Source: Marispirochaeta aestuarii (GTDB lineage: Bacteria > Spirochaetota > Spirochaetia > JC444 > Marispirochaetaceae). From it: a stretch of DNA of 64,000 bases. Below the pieces are notes generated by a model. That model ran no database searches and had not been told where the DNA came from. It saw nothing but the letters and a program-made list of their open reading frames with translations. Below are positions 1 through 7,098 of the stretch, piece after piece (the first letter of the stretch is position 1; every line of letters starts with the position of its first letter). The stretch covers positions 1 through 64,000 of the forward strand of contig NZ_MWQY01000012.1 in assembly GCF_002087085.1 (NCBI RefSeq), in the 5' to 3' direction. Made by a program: the position numbers and the translations under genes.

Positions 1-1091
1 AATTTATCATAAAAAGGCCCTCTTTTTCATTTTATTTGTGAGAAATGCGGGTTAGGTACCATGTATTTGGTCGTTCCCAAGCTCCGCAAAGGCGGGTATA
101 TACCCTTCTTTGTTACCGAGAAGAAACGGTCCGAACAGGCTCTCTTACAGGTTGTTCAAGAAGCATTCATTAACGGTGTATCTACCAGGAAAATAGATCG
201 CCTGGCGAAGCAGTTAGGAATTGAGAACATCTCAGCCAGCCAAGTCTCAGAGATCAATAAAGGGCTCGATGCACAGGTTGAACAGTTCCGAAATCGTCCC
301 TTGGAAGCAGAATATCCAGTCATATGGGTGGATGCTTTGTACGAGAAGATCCGTGTTGATCGTCGAGTCGTAAACTCCGCTGTAATGGTCGTCTGCGGCC
401 TCTCACGGACCGGAGAGCGCGAAATATTGGCTATCGAGGCCATGGATGCGGAGAACGAAGATAACTACCGCCAGCTGTTCATGAAGCTCAAGGAACGCGG
501 CCTCAAGAATGTGTGGCTTGCTGTTTCTGACGCTCACCAAGGATTAAAGAATGCCATTCGGAAAGAGTTCATTGGCAGCAGCTGGCAACGATGCAAGGTT
601 CACTTCATGAGGGACATCCTCGCCAAGGTTCGAGGAAAAAACAAGTAGTATGTTGCCAGTAAAATAAAGCATATTTGGCTGCAACCAACGCTTGTAGATG
701 CGCGAAAATATGCCAAGGATCTCATGGTAGAACTTGCTGGTAAGCACCCTGAAGCGATGGATATTCTGGATGAGGGCTTAGAGGATTCTCTGCAGTTCTT
801 TGGCTTTGAGAAGATAGATCATCGTAAAGTTGCATCTACTAATATGCTTGAACGCCTGAATAACGAAATCAGGAGGCGATCACGGGTTGTTGGGATCTTT
901 CCCTCGGCTGAGTCGTACATTCGACTAGTGACCTGTTACCTGATTGAATACACCGAAGACTGGACAACAAGCAGATCCTACATTAAAAAGGAAGTACTGG
1001 ATGAGCAGAGAGAGCTCATCCTAGACAAGGCCGCGTAATCCACTTCGGGGGAAGGCTCCTAGGTGAAATTGCGAACTTAATTGGACACTAG
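1..1091 (+). mobile_element. Decayed IS256-family insertion sequence, 3' part
   Basis: This is the right-hand part of an IS256-family element. The transposase remnant occupies most of it, and about 50 non-coding bases follow the stop codon. The right boundary near 1091 is an estimate. Minus-strand coding sequence resembling a helicase starts to make sense immediately beyond it, which suggests the element inserted into that gene. The left end lies outside the window or is lost, since the expected N-terminal 60 to 70 residues of the transposase are absent. Confidence 0.65.
61..1038 (+). pseudogene. IS256-family transposase, truncated and with an internal amber codon
   Basis: This would be a DDE transposase (mutator/IS256 family) that cuts and pastes its element. 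The N-terminal part is missing: the homologous reading begins at about position 50, and an in-frame TAA lies at 10-12. The catalytic core is readable: first Asp in VIWVDALY (residue 91 from position 61), second Asp in VSDAHQG (about 157), then the Glu in NMLERLNNEIRRR after the break. A single in-frame TAG at 646-648 splits the frame. The reading resumes in the same frame without loss, so this is a nonsense mutation, not a frameshift. The C-terminus ends normally with TAA at 1036-1038. Without suppression and without its N-terminus the protein should be inactive. Confidence 0.85.
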
Positions 1092-1193
1092 CTTTTGACG
1101 CAGGCTTTCAAAAAGACTGACAATATTGTTTACACAGTCTTCCTGATATGCTTGTATTTCGTATTGAAACTGCTTGGTTTCGGTTCTTGTCAT
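1084..1193 (-). pseudogene. N-terminal fragment of a helicase / type III restriction-like protein
   Basis: On the minus strand an ATG at 1193 follows a GGGA-type ribosome site and opens a frame of about 36 codons. The frame runs into the right end of the IS256 element and stops there. The peptide contains FQYEIQAYQEDCV and IVSLFESL, which resemble the extreme N-termini of DEAD-box type III restriction (Res) subunits as I remember them. I infer that the IS insertion removed the rest of the gene. The match is short and from memory, so the identity is tentative; the truncation at the element boundary is the firmer observation. Confidence 0.45.
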
Positions 1194-1318
1194 AAATATC
1201 TACATTCCCTTTGTCTTGTACGAGTCATGGACGCCGAGCATCCAAGACGGGCAAGTTTTTTCTTCTTTTTCTTCGCACATGTATTTTACCAAAATAAATC
1301 TAGCCTCCCAAGCATTTC

Positions 1319-1406
1319 GCACAACGTCCCGGGAATATACGACGTTCGGCGTAAGCCGAATGTGGCGTAGCCCGGAACGAAGTGGAGCGTATATTCCCTG
1401 TTATAC
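1319..1406 (-). other. attC-like recombination site of an integron cassette
   Basis: Read on the minus strand, the 88-nt site starts with GTATAAC (1406-1400) and ends with GTTGTGC (1325-1319). Just inside these lie perfect 11-bp arms, GGGAATATACG at 1331-1341 and CGTATATTCCC at 1388-1398. The centre contains a further hairpin, TTCGGC-GTAA-GCCGAA (1345-1360). This R''-L''-stem-L'-R' layout and length are those of integron attC sites. The core triplets AAC and GTT are kept; the flanking core bases differ from the strict RYYYAAC/GTTRRRY consensus. The strongest support is that the extended inverse core GTCGTATAAC (minus strand, 1409-1400) is the exact complement of the cassette start at 1859-1850. 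Confidence 0.6.
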
Positions 1407-1858
1407 GACCGCGACAGCGGCAAGCACCTTCAGGTGCGTAGCGTATTTTTTGGGGCATAATACTACTGGAATTTTCCATATGCATTCTTCCAGTTATCTG
1501 CTATTTCAAAAAACTTCTCATATCCATTTTTTTTAATGTAATAAACAGCCTCTTTATATTTCCTGTATTTATAACCGTTTTTTGAGTACCACTCACCAAT
1601 AATATTGCAAGACTCTAACTCAGAACAATCTGCACAGGTGTCTTTTCCTTTATCTCTAAAACAACATAATTTAATTTTACATTTTGCCTTGTTTATATCT
1701 CGTTCACCTGTATCAAAACCAATTTTGCAACCTTTACAAACTCCTTCTAAAAAAGGTTTACATGTCTTGCAATATGCACCGCAGCATCCAGCATAACGAT
1801 TTGGATTCATTCTACCCCCCTACTTTATTCTTTATGCCCCAAGAAATATGTCGTATAA
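1325..1858 (-). mobile_element. Integron-type gene cassette carrying a DUF3795 gene
   Basis: The proposed cassette is 534 bp. It runs on the minus strand from the crossover base after G at 1859 to the G of the 3' core at 1325. It contains one gene, transcribed from the cassette start towards the attC-like site, about 50 nt from the start, which is the standard cassette arrangement. The ends also share a second inverted match, TTATGCCCCAA at 1832-1842 against TTGGGGCATAA at 1450-1460. Two small hairpins (AGGTG-type and CGCTGTCGCGG-type) sit between the gene and the inverse core. An alternative reading is a gene framed by long terminal inverted repeats from a non-integron element. Confidence 0.55.
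1463..1810 (-). CDS. DUF3795-family cysteine-rich small protein
   Basis: This encodes a 115-residue, lysine- and cysteine-rich protein. The N-terminus has CCGAYCKTCKPF followed by CKGCK, and a second cysteine group (CKIKLCC, CADCSELESC) sits in the middle. This pattern matches the DUF3795 family, small proteins presumed to bind metal through the cysteines; their function is unknown. A strong GGGGGG ribosome site precedes the ATG. The gene fills a cassette-like element that faces away from the adjacent tyrosine recombinase. From memory, DUF3795 genes occur in mobile cassettes elsewhere. Base composition is visibly more AT-rich than the core genes to the right, consistent with acquisition. Confidence 0.7.
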   Translation of the reverse strand: MNPNRYAGCCGAYCKTCKPFLEGVCKGCKIGFDTGERDINKAKCKIKLCCFRDKGKDTCADCSELESCNIIGEWYSKNGYKYRKYKEAVYYIKKNGYEKFFEIADNWKNAYGKFQ

Positions 1859-1859
1859 C

Positions 1860-1927
1860 TCCCCTTACCCGCATTATACAATAAGTTTCCCTTTCTCAGA
1901 AGCGAAACCCGTATTGCCTCGGTTATA
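1860..1927. other. Possible attI-like segment between cassette and recombinase gene
   Basis: This 68-bp segment separates the first core site of the cassette (GTTATAC, minus strand at 1859-1853) from the start of the divergent recombinase gene. In a classical integron this is where attI and the cassette promoter lie. I see no convincing second core site or DR1/DR2 pair here. A TATAAT at 1924-1929 overlaps the recombinase start codon. The assignment rests on position only. Confidence 0.3.
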
Positions 1928-2749
1928 ATGGCTATGAACAGTACATTTTGTGACTCTTTGTTACAGAAGCTGAGGGAACACCTGCTTATGCGCAATTACT
2001 CTCCCCGCACGATCAAGGCGTATACCCGCTATTGCTCCGAATTCTGCACTTTCTGCCTGGATAATCCGTCCCTTGCGCGGGAGCAGAAGATTATCCGTTT
2101 TCTGAATACATACCCGGATCCCGCAACAAAAGCTGTTGCACGTTCAGCCCTAAAGTACCTGTATGCTAACATCCTTAAACTTCCGGCACCTGTTCTGCTG
2201 ACAAGAACCCGAAAAACCCGGAAACTACCGACTGTTTTAACCCGGGACCAGGTAGCAATGATTTTAAATACAATTCAAAACCCGAAACACCGTGCCATGA
2301 TCGCCATGATGTACGGGTCGGGACTGCGAGTCAGCGAGGTTGTCAAACTTAAAGTAGGAGATGTCAATCTGGCAAGAAACCGCATTCACGTACGTCAATC
2401 AAAAAACCTGAAAGACCGAATTACGGTTTTATCACCCTTATTGACGGATTATCTCAAGCTGATTACAAAAAACCGGCAGCCAAAAGAGTTTCTCTTTCAG
2501 ACCCAATGCAGTAACAGATATTCCGTAAGGACGCTCCAGACAATTTTCAAGCGGGCGCTTTCCAAATCCGGAATTTCCCTTGCGGCGTCCTGCCACAGCC
2601 TGCGACACTCCTTCGCCACAAGCCTGTTGGAAAGCGGTGTAGATATCCGCATTATCCAGGCTCAGCTGGGGCACTCAAACATCAAGACGACAATGCTATA
2701 TACACAGATTACCAGTGTAATAGAGGAATCCCTGTATTCGCCGCTTTAA
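1928..2749 (+). CDS. Tyrosine recombinase (phage integrase / XerC-like)
   Basis: This is a 273-residue site-specific recombinase that would cut and rejoin DNA through a phosphotyrosine. An N-terminal SAM-like core-binding domain (about 5-85, with YSPRTIKAYTRY) is followed by the catalytic domain. The full active-site set is visible: R134 (GSGLRVSE), K159 (QSKNLKDR), H223 and R226 (HSLRHSFAT), H249 (LGHSN), Y258 (MLYTQ). It occupies the place of an integron integrase, divergent from a cassette. It lacks the extra helix insertion between the Lys motif and HxLR that defines IntI proteins, and at 273 residues is shorter than IntI (about 320-340). No Shine-Dalgarno site precedes the ATG at 1928; a second ATG at 1934 is equally possible. 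The last three codons and the stop belong to a 63-nt direct repeat. Confidence 0.85.
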   Translation: MAMNSTFCDSLLQKLREHLLMRNYSPRTIKAYTRYCSEFCTFCLDNPSLAREQKIIRFLNTYPDPATKAVARSALKYLYANILKLPAPVLLTRTRKTRKLPTVLTRDQVAMILNTIQNPKHRAMIAMMYGSGLRVSEVVKLKVGDVNLARNRIHVRQSKNLKDRITVLSPLLTDYLKLITKNRQPKEFLFQTQCSNRYSVRTLQTIFKRALSKSGISLAASCHSLRHSFATSLLESGVDIRIIQAQLGHSNIKTTMLYTQITSVIEESLYSPL

Positions 2750-2800
2750 CGCATTGCGCAAAAGCTCCTTCTCCTGAATACTTTCTGAATTTCGCATAAG
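2738..2800. repeat. Direct repeat A (63 nt) overlapping recombinase 3' end
   Basis: This segment begins in the last codons of the recombinase gene (TCG CCG CTT TAA) and continues 51 nt downstream. It matches repeat B (3616-3678) without gaps at 51 of 63 positions. Shared blocks include TTAACGCATTGCGCA and GCATAAG. It may be the recombinase's own attachment site or a fossil of its 3' end. Confidence 0.7.
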
Positions 2801-2876
2801 TGTCTGCAATCCGGCATAATCATCTCAAGCTGTTTTATAGAAATGTTGAGCAAAATATGCCTATAATCCGAATATC

Positions 2877-3587
2877 ATGGAAAAAGAAATACTCATCGTT
2901 AAAAACATAAGCCGCGAAGGTCCGGGTCTCCTGGAAGAGGTAATAAAAGAATGCGGCATTGCATACACGATTATCGACCTCGATCAGGGGCAAAATTTCC
3001 CTCCCGTTGAAAATTTCGGAGCAGTGGTTGTTCTCGGCGGTCCCGACAGTGCCAACGATACAAGTGAAAAGATGAAAAGCGAATTAGCCCGTATCCGCGA
3101 AGCGATTGAATCGAATATTCCATATCTCGGCATTTGTCTCGGCCTTCAGACTCTTGTCAAGGCAGCCGGCGGCACTATCATAATAAGTCCAACCAGGGAA
3201 GTAGGTTTCATTGATCCTGAAGGTAGAAATTTCACGACTGAACTTACTGCCGAGGGTAAAAGGGATCCGCTGTTTGATGGCCTCGACCATTCATTCAAGG
3301 TTTTCCATCTTCACGGTGAAACCGTCGAACTCACAAACGACATGACACTGCTGTCGGTTGGTAAATTCTGCCGTAACCAGGTCGTAAAGGTTGGCAAAAA
3401 TGCCTATGGTATGCAATGCCACTTCGAACTCACGCCGGAAATGATCGAGACCTGGATTAACGAGGACCCGGATCTTCTTTTACTCGACAAAAAGCAGCTT
3501 AAAGAGAACTTTGCGGCAATCCAGGATGACTACAGACGAACAGGACAGACGCTGTTTAATAACTTTTTACAGATAGCAGAGTTTTGA
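2877..3587 (+). CDS. Class I glutamine amidotransferase (GMP synthase-type domain)
   Basis: A 236-residue stand-alone glutaminase domain of the GATase1 family, as in the N-terminal half of GuaA. The nucleophile elbow is IPYLGICLGLQ with Cys87; the remaining catalytic residues are His182 and Glu184 in GMQCHFE. The N-terminus has the family pattern VVVLGGPDS. No synthetase partner lies nearby, so the ammonia acceptor is unknown; such free-standing proteins include gamma-glutamyl peptidases acting on small peptides or polyamines. There is no clear ribosome site. A TATAAT at 2862-2867 would give an almost leaderless transcript. The gene lies between two 63-nt direct repeats next to a tyrosine recombinase, so it may have been acquired as a unit. 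Confidence 0.8.
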   Translation: MEKEILIVKNISREGPGLLEEVIKECGIAYTIIDLDQGQNFPPVENFGAVVVLGGPDSANDTSEKMKSELARIREAIESNIPYLGICLGLQTLVKAAGGTIIISPTREVGFIDPEGRNFTTELTAEGKRDPLFDGLDHSFKVFHLHGETVELTNDMTLLSVGKFCRNQVVKVGKNAYGMQCHFELTPEMIETWINEDPDLLLLDKKQLKENFAAIQDDYRRTGQTLFNNFLQIAEF

Positions 3588-3615
3588 GATCTACGCTTTC
3601 AGTCGCATCGCACCC

Positions 3616-3678
3616 TCGCCGCATTAACGCATTGCGCATAAGCTTCTTTGCCGGATAGTTTTCCGAATTTTGCATAAG
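3616..3678. repeat. Direct repeat B (63 nt), downstream of the amidotransferase gene
   Basis: This is the second copy of the repeat at 2738-2800, same length and orientation, with 12 mismatches. It again starts with TCGCCGC, which in repeat A encodes the end of the recombinase, so this copy could be the fossil 3' end of a second recombinase gene. It closes an 878-bp repeat unit containing the amidotransferase gene. Confidence 0.7.
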
Positions 3679-3772
3679 CACCAGCTTTCTATATGCATTC
3701 AAAGACATTTTCGTAGCGCTTCAGGGGAAAACACTGTTTCTGACAGTATTTTTCCGTTAAACTCCACGGTGT

Positions 3773-4849
3773 ATGACCGGATACATCTGGCAGGTGGAAA
3801 AAACGCAGAATCCCCGCTTTCCCTACCGGATTTCGATCCTTGAAGATGCACGCACTGTCCTCGCCCTGCGCGTTCAGGACAAGTGGCCGGGACAGAAGGG
3901 AAACATCTTCTGTATCCGGGAATACGGTGCACCCGACGACGGCGAGAATCTGGAACAGATCGAATCGGTCCCCATAGCCTTTCTGCGCAGGCAGGGAAAG
4001 CGGGTGGAGATTGTCCTCGACCGCCACAACCGCAAGCGCTGCGATTTTCTGTTCCTTAAAAAAGTATCCCCCTCCGGGGAAGCCCAGGAGCAGATCTTTT
4101 TCCGGACCCAGACGGGCCTGCGTTCCCACCGCAGTAAGGGCAGCCCTCTTTTGTACGGTTCGGAAAAACTCGAGATTGTTATCGACAGTTCAGAGCGCTA
4201 TCCCTGGCGCTTTCCGTCTGCAAACCTTGGCCGAAGCAGGCTTCCCGCAGGGGATTACGCCCTGGTGTGGGAAAACCGCTATATCGCTGTGGTCGAACGC
4301 AAGACCTTCGAGAATCTGCTTCACGACCTTTACGAAATCAGGATACTCCACCAGAAGCTGTCGGAGCTCTCATCCTTTCCCAATCCTGCGGTTGTAATTG
4401 AGGCCCAGTATGGGGATTATTCCGATACGGCCAGAATTGGAGACAGCTTATCAGCTCCCCACATTAACCGGCTGATCGGGGAGATTTCCGCCCTGCACCC
4501 GGGGGTTCAGCTTATTTTCGCCGGCAACCGCAAGCTCGCGAATGCCTGGACAAGCCGCTTTTTCGCAGCGGTCCGCAGACGCATAGCCGATTCCGGGCAG
4601 AACTCTGACGAAGCGGCGCAACGTCCGCCCACCTTTCTCAGTACTCCGGTCAGGCAGGACCTGGAAATTCGGAAAAAAATCCTGGAAGAGTACGCTCTGC
4701 GACCGGATGGTTTCAGCATGAAGGAACTCAAGGCAGATCTGGGTACTGCAGACACCGCACCCTTACGCAGAATAATCCAACAGCTTAAACGGGAAGAAAA
4801 AATACACTCCAGCGGAAAGGCAAGCGCCACCCGATGGCATATCTTATAG
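3773..4849 (+). CDS. ERCC4-type nuclease with C-terminal winged helix
   Basis: A 358-residue protein. The middle (about 133-280) is an ERCC4/XPF-type nuclease domain with IVIDSSER (D138), AGDYALVW (D161) and VVERKTFENLL (E175, R176, K177). These match the GD...ERK metal-binding core of structure-specific endonucleases, except that the final Asp of the usual ERKx3D is Asn181. Residues 1-130 are not recognised. The last 60 residues (RKKILEEYALRPDGFSMKEL onward) look like a winged helix for DNA binding. XPF/Mus81-like enzymes cut branched DNA in repair. Here the gene stands alone, so the substrate is unknown. The start lacks a clear ribosome site. Confidence 0.75.
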   Translation: MTGYIWQVEKTQNPRFPYRISILEDARTVLALRVQDKWPGQKGNIFCIREYGAPDDGENLEQIESVPIAFLRRQGKRVEIVLDRHNRKRCDFLFLKKVSPSGEAQEQIFFRTQTGLRSHRSKGSPLLYGSEKLEIVIDSSERYPWRFPSANLGRSRLPAGDYALVWENRYIAVVERKTFENLLHDLYEIRILHQKLSELSSFPNPAVVIEAQYGDYSDTARIGDSLSAPHINRLIGEISALHPGVQLIFAGNRKLANAWTSRFFAAVRRRIADSGQNSDEAAQRPPTFLSTPVRQDLEIRKKILEEYALRPDGFSMKELKADLGTADTAPLRRIIQQLKREEKIHSSGKASATRWHIL

Positions 4850-4881
4850 GCGAGGGGATCAGTCGGACTGCAGATTGGCCC

Positions 4882-6276
4882 TTAAACACCTGAATTTACC
4901 TTGTTCCGACCTTCATGTTTTGCCCTGTACATTGCCTGATCCGCCCGGGAAAGGGCCGTGGTAAAATCTTCGTTGTCCCGCATCTCAACCACCCCGATTG
5001 TAACGGTGACAGAGCTTTCCTGCTCAATCCTGGCCCTGATTCTCTCGCTTATATCCAGAGCCCTCTGCATACCTGTGTGGACGACAAGAACAAACTCATC
5101 GCCGCCCCAGCGTACAATAAAGTCTTCATCCCGGATCTGGTTCTTGGCGAGACGGGAGACTTCCTTCAAAATAAAGTCTCCAGCCAGGTGGCCAAGATTG
5201 TCGTTCACCTCTTTAAAATGGTCGATATCCAGAGTCATCAGTGATATTTGACGCTGGTTGCGGTTACTTCTGCCGAAATACTCCTCCAGAAAATGCCGGT
5301 TATAGCTTTCCGTCAGGGAATCGGTATAACCCTTGATCGATAATTTCCTGCCAGCCCGGGAAACCAGAATATGATTGAGTGCCACAAGCAGCAGAGAAAA
5401 CACCATTCCCGCCGCAAAGGTTATAATACTCTGGCGCTGAAGGTCCTTATATGAATCTGTAATGTCGTGCTCGATAATAAGGTAGCGTTCTATTTCAGGG
5501 ATAAAACGGATATACAGCATCAGGGTAGATCCACCCTTCTCGGCCAGATAATGGGACCCATCGCCAAGGCTTTCTGCGGGGCCGTCAAGATTATATTCAT
5601 CAAAAAATGAGCGTCCCCGGTAATCAAGGGGAAGTCTCAGTTCCCCGTCCGGTTCAGCAAAAAGCATCCTGGTTTTTCTCTTTTCGCCTGCAATGTTCAG
5701 CGAAAAGCTGTCCAGGGAAATCCCGGTCCCGATAATTCCCGAAAGCTCCCCGGAGTCGCTTACAATCTTGCTGTCGAAAAAAAAGGAATAGAGTTCCACG
5801 GAGTTATCCGGATCATACAGACTGAATCGGTCCGTCTCAGGAGCGTCAAGAAAATCCTGCACCCAGCTGTCCCGGTCAGAGGAATAATCCAGCTCAAGGA
5901 TGTGACCGAAGGAATCGTAATACGTATCCGTTTCAAGAAAAACCAGACCCACGTTCTTGGCCCCGAGTTCGATCCTTTTCCTCCGTACAAAATCAAGAAT
6001 TCTGTCGGCATCCTCTCTGCCGTTCACACGGAACCGGGAAAGATCGACGGAATCGGCGATAAGGCGGTTTGCCAGGGAATATTTTTCTTTTACTCCATTA
6101 ATTTTTCCCACAACAGTATCGGCACAGGCGGGCAGGACCGATCCGGTAAGGTTTGCACTGAATACCCTCCGGGACATTCTGAAGTGGACGTAATTAATTA
6201 TAAAAAAACCGAAAAAAAAGATTATTGCCGAGAGTAAAATGATACGGTTTCGTTTATTTGCCTTTACATGCTGCAT
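4882..6276 (-). CDS. Membrane-bound diguanylate cyclase (GGDEF)
   Basis: A 464-residue sensor enzyme predicted to make cyclic di-GMP. A first membrane helix (about 11-31) and a second (about 280-300) frame a periplasmic sensor region of about 240 residues, probably Cache-like. The C-terminal GGDEF domain carries an intact RWGGDEF active site near residue 392 and the inhibitory I-site RDED five residues before it. The gene begins 30 bp after the ABC-transporter ATPase gene on the same strand, so transporter and cyclase probably share a transcript. The periplasmic domain might sense the transported solute or its binding protein, which is inference. Confidence 0.9.
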   Translation of the reverse strand: MQHVKANKRNRIILLSAIIFFFGFFIINYVHFRMSRRVFSANLTGSVLPACADTVVGKINGVKEKYSLANRLIADSVDLSRFRVNGREDADRILDFVRRKRIELGAKNVGLVFLETDTYYDSFGHILELDYSSDRDSWVQDFLDAPETDRFSLYDPDNSVELYSFFFDSKIVSDSGELSGIIGTGISLDSFSLNIAGEKRKTRMLFAEPDGELRLPLDYRGRSFFDEYNLDGPAESLGDGSHYLAEKGGSTLMLYIRFIPEIERYLIIEHDITDSYKDLQRQSIITFAAGMVFSLLLVALNHILVSRAGRKLSIKGYTDSLTESYNRHFLEEYFGRSNRNQRQISLMTLDIDHFKEVNDNLGHLAGDFILKEVSRLAKNQIRDEDFIVRWGGDEFVLVVHTGMQRALDISERIRARIEQESSVTVTIGVVEMRDNEDFTTALSRADQAMYRAKHEGRNKVNSGV

Positions 6277-6306
6277 GTGTATTCAGGATCTCCGCCTCAG
6301 ATTAGA

Positions 6307-7098
6307 TCAGGACAGCAGCACCTCGTCATTCTCAAATTCCTTCTTCCTGATGGCATGAAACTTGTCCACAAGCTTTTCCACCGTCATATCCTGCTTTTCC
6401 CTGCCTTCGATGTCCAGGATTATTTCTCCTGCGTCCATCATCAGAAGCCGGTTTCCGTAGGCGATGGCGTTGGCCATGTTGTGGGTAATCATGATGGCGG
6501 TAAGCCTGTACTCTTCAATAAAGCGCTTGGTGAGTTCCAGGACCTTGGCGGCGTTCCTGGGGTCCAGGGCTGCAGTGTGTTCGTCCAGCAAAATCAGCGC
6601 CGGCCTTGACAGGACCATCATCAGCAGGGTAAGGGCCTGCCTCTGACCGCCGGAGAGCAGGTTTACGTTGTTCTTCAGCCGGGATTCAAGCCCCATATCC
6701 AGCACCTCGAGCTCCTTTCTGAACCTCTCCCTGAGCCGGCTGTTCAGGCTTATTCCGAGACCTTTGAAGCCCTTTTTGTGGCTGATGGTCATGTTGTCTT
6801 CCAGGCTCATGTTTCCCGCGGTTCCTAAAAGAGGATTCTGAAAAATGCGTCCGATATATTTGGCCCGTTTGTACTCGGGGGTTCTGGTAATATCCGCATC
6901 GTTGACGAAAATCTTCCCCTCCGTGGGAGCGTAGGTGCCGGCAATCAGATTGAAGAGAGTCGATTTACCCGCACCGTTGGAACCGATCACGGTAATAAAA
7001 TCCCCTTCTTTTACATTGAGGTTCACATTATGAATCGCCCTGGTTTCGTTGACAGTCCCTTCGTTGAATACCTTGGATACCTGTTCAAGCCTGATCAT
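6307..7098 (-). CDS. ABC transporter ATP-binding protein (COG1101-type)
   Basis: A 263-residue ATPase of an uptake ABC transporter. It has Walker A GSNGAGKST (about 39-47), Q-loop IFQNPLLG, signature LLSGGQRQA and Walker B LILLDEHTAALDP. The family, always paired with a permease and a COG2984 binding protein, is linked in some bacteria to tryptophan, tyrosine or other small-molecule uptake (TrpXYZ). Its ATG overlaps the permease stop by 4 nt. The substrate here cannot be read from the sequence. Confidence 0.88.
   Translation of the reverse strand: MIRLEQVSKVFNEGTVNETRAIHNVNLNVKEGDFITVIGSNGAGKSTLFNLIAGTYAPTEGKIFVNDADITRTPEYKRAKYIGRIFQNPLLGTAGNMSLEDNMTISHKKGFKGLGISLNSRLRERFRKELEVLDMGLESRLKNNVNLLSGGQRQALTLLMMVLSRPALILLDEHTAALDPRNAAKVLELTKRFIEEYRLTAIMITHNMANAIAYGNRLLMMDAGEIILDIEGREKQDMTVEKLVDKFHAIRKKEFENDEVLLS

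Noticed and set aside
1928-2749. Canonical integron integrase intI
   Set aside because: The IntI-specific insertion between the Lys motif and the HxLR box is absent and the protein is 50-60 residues too short.
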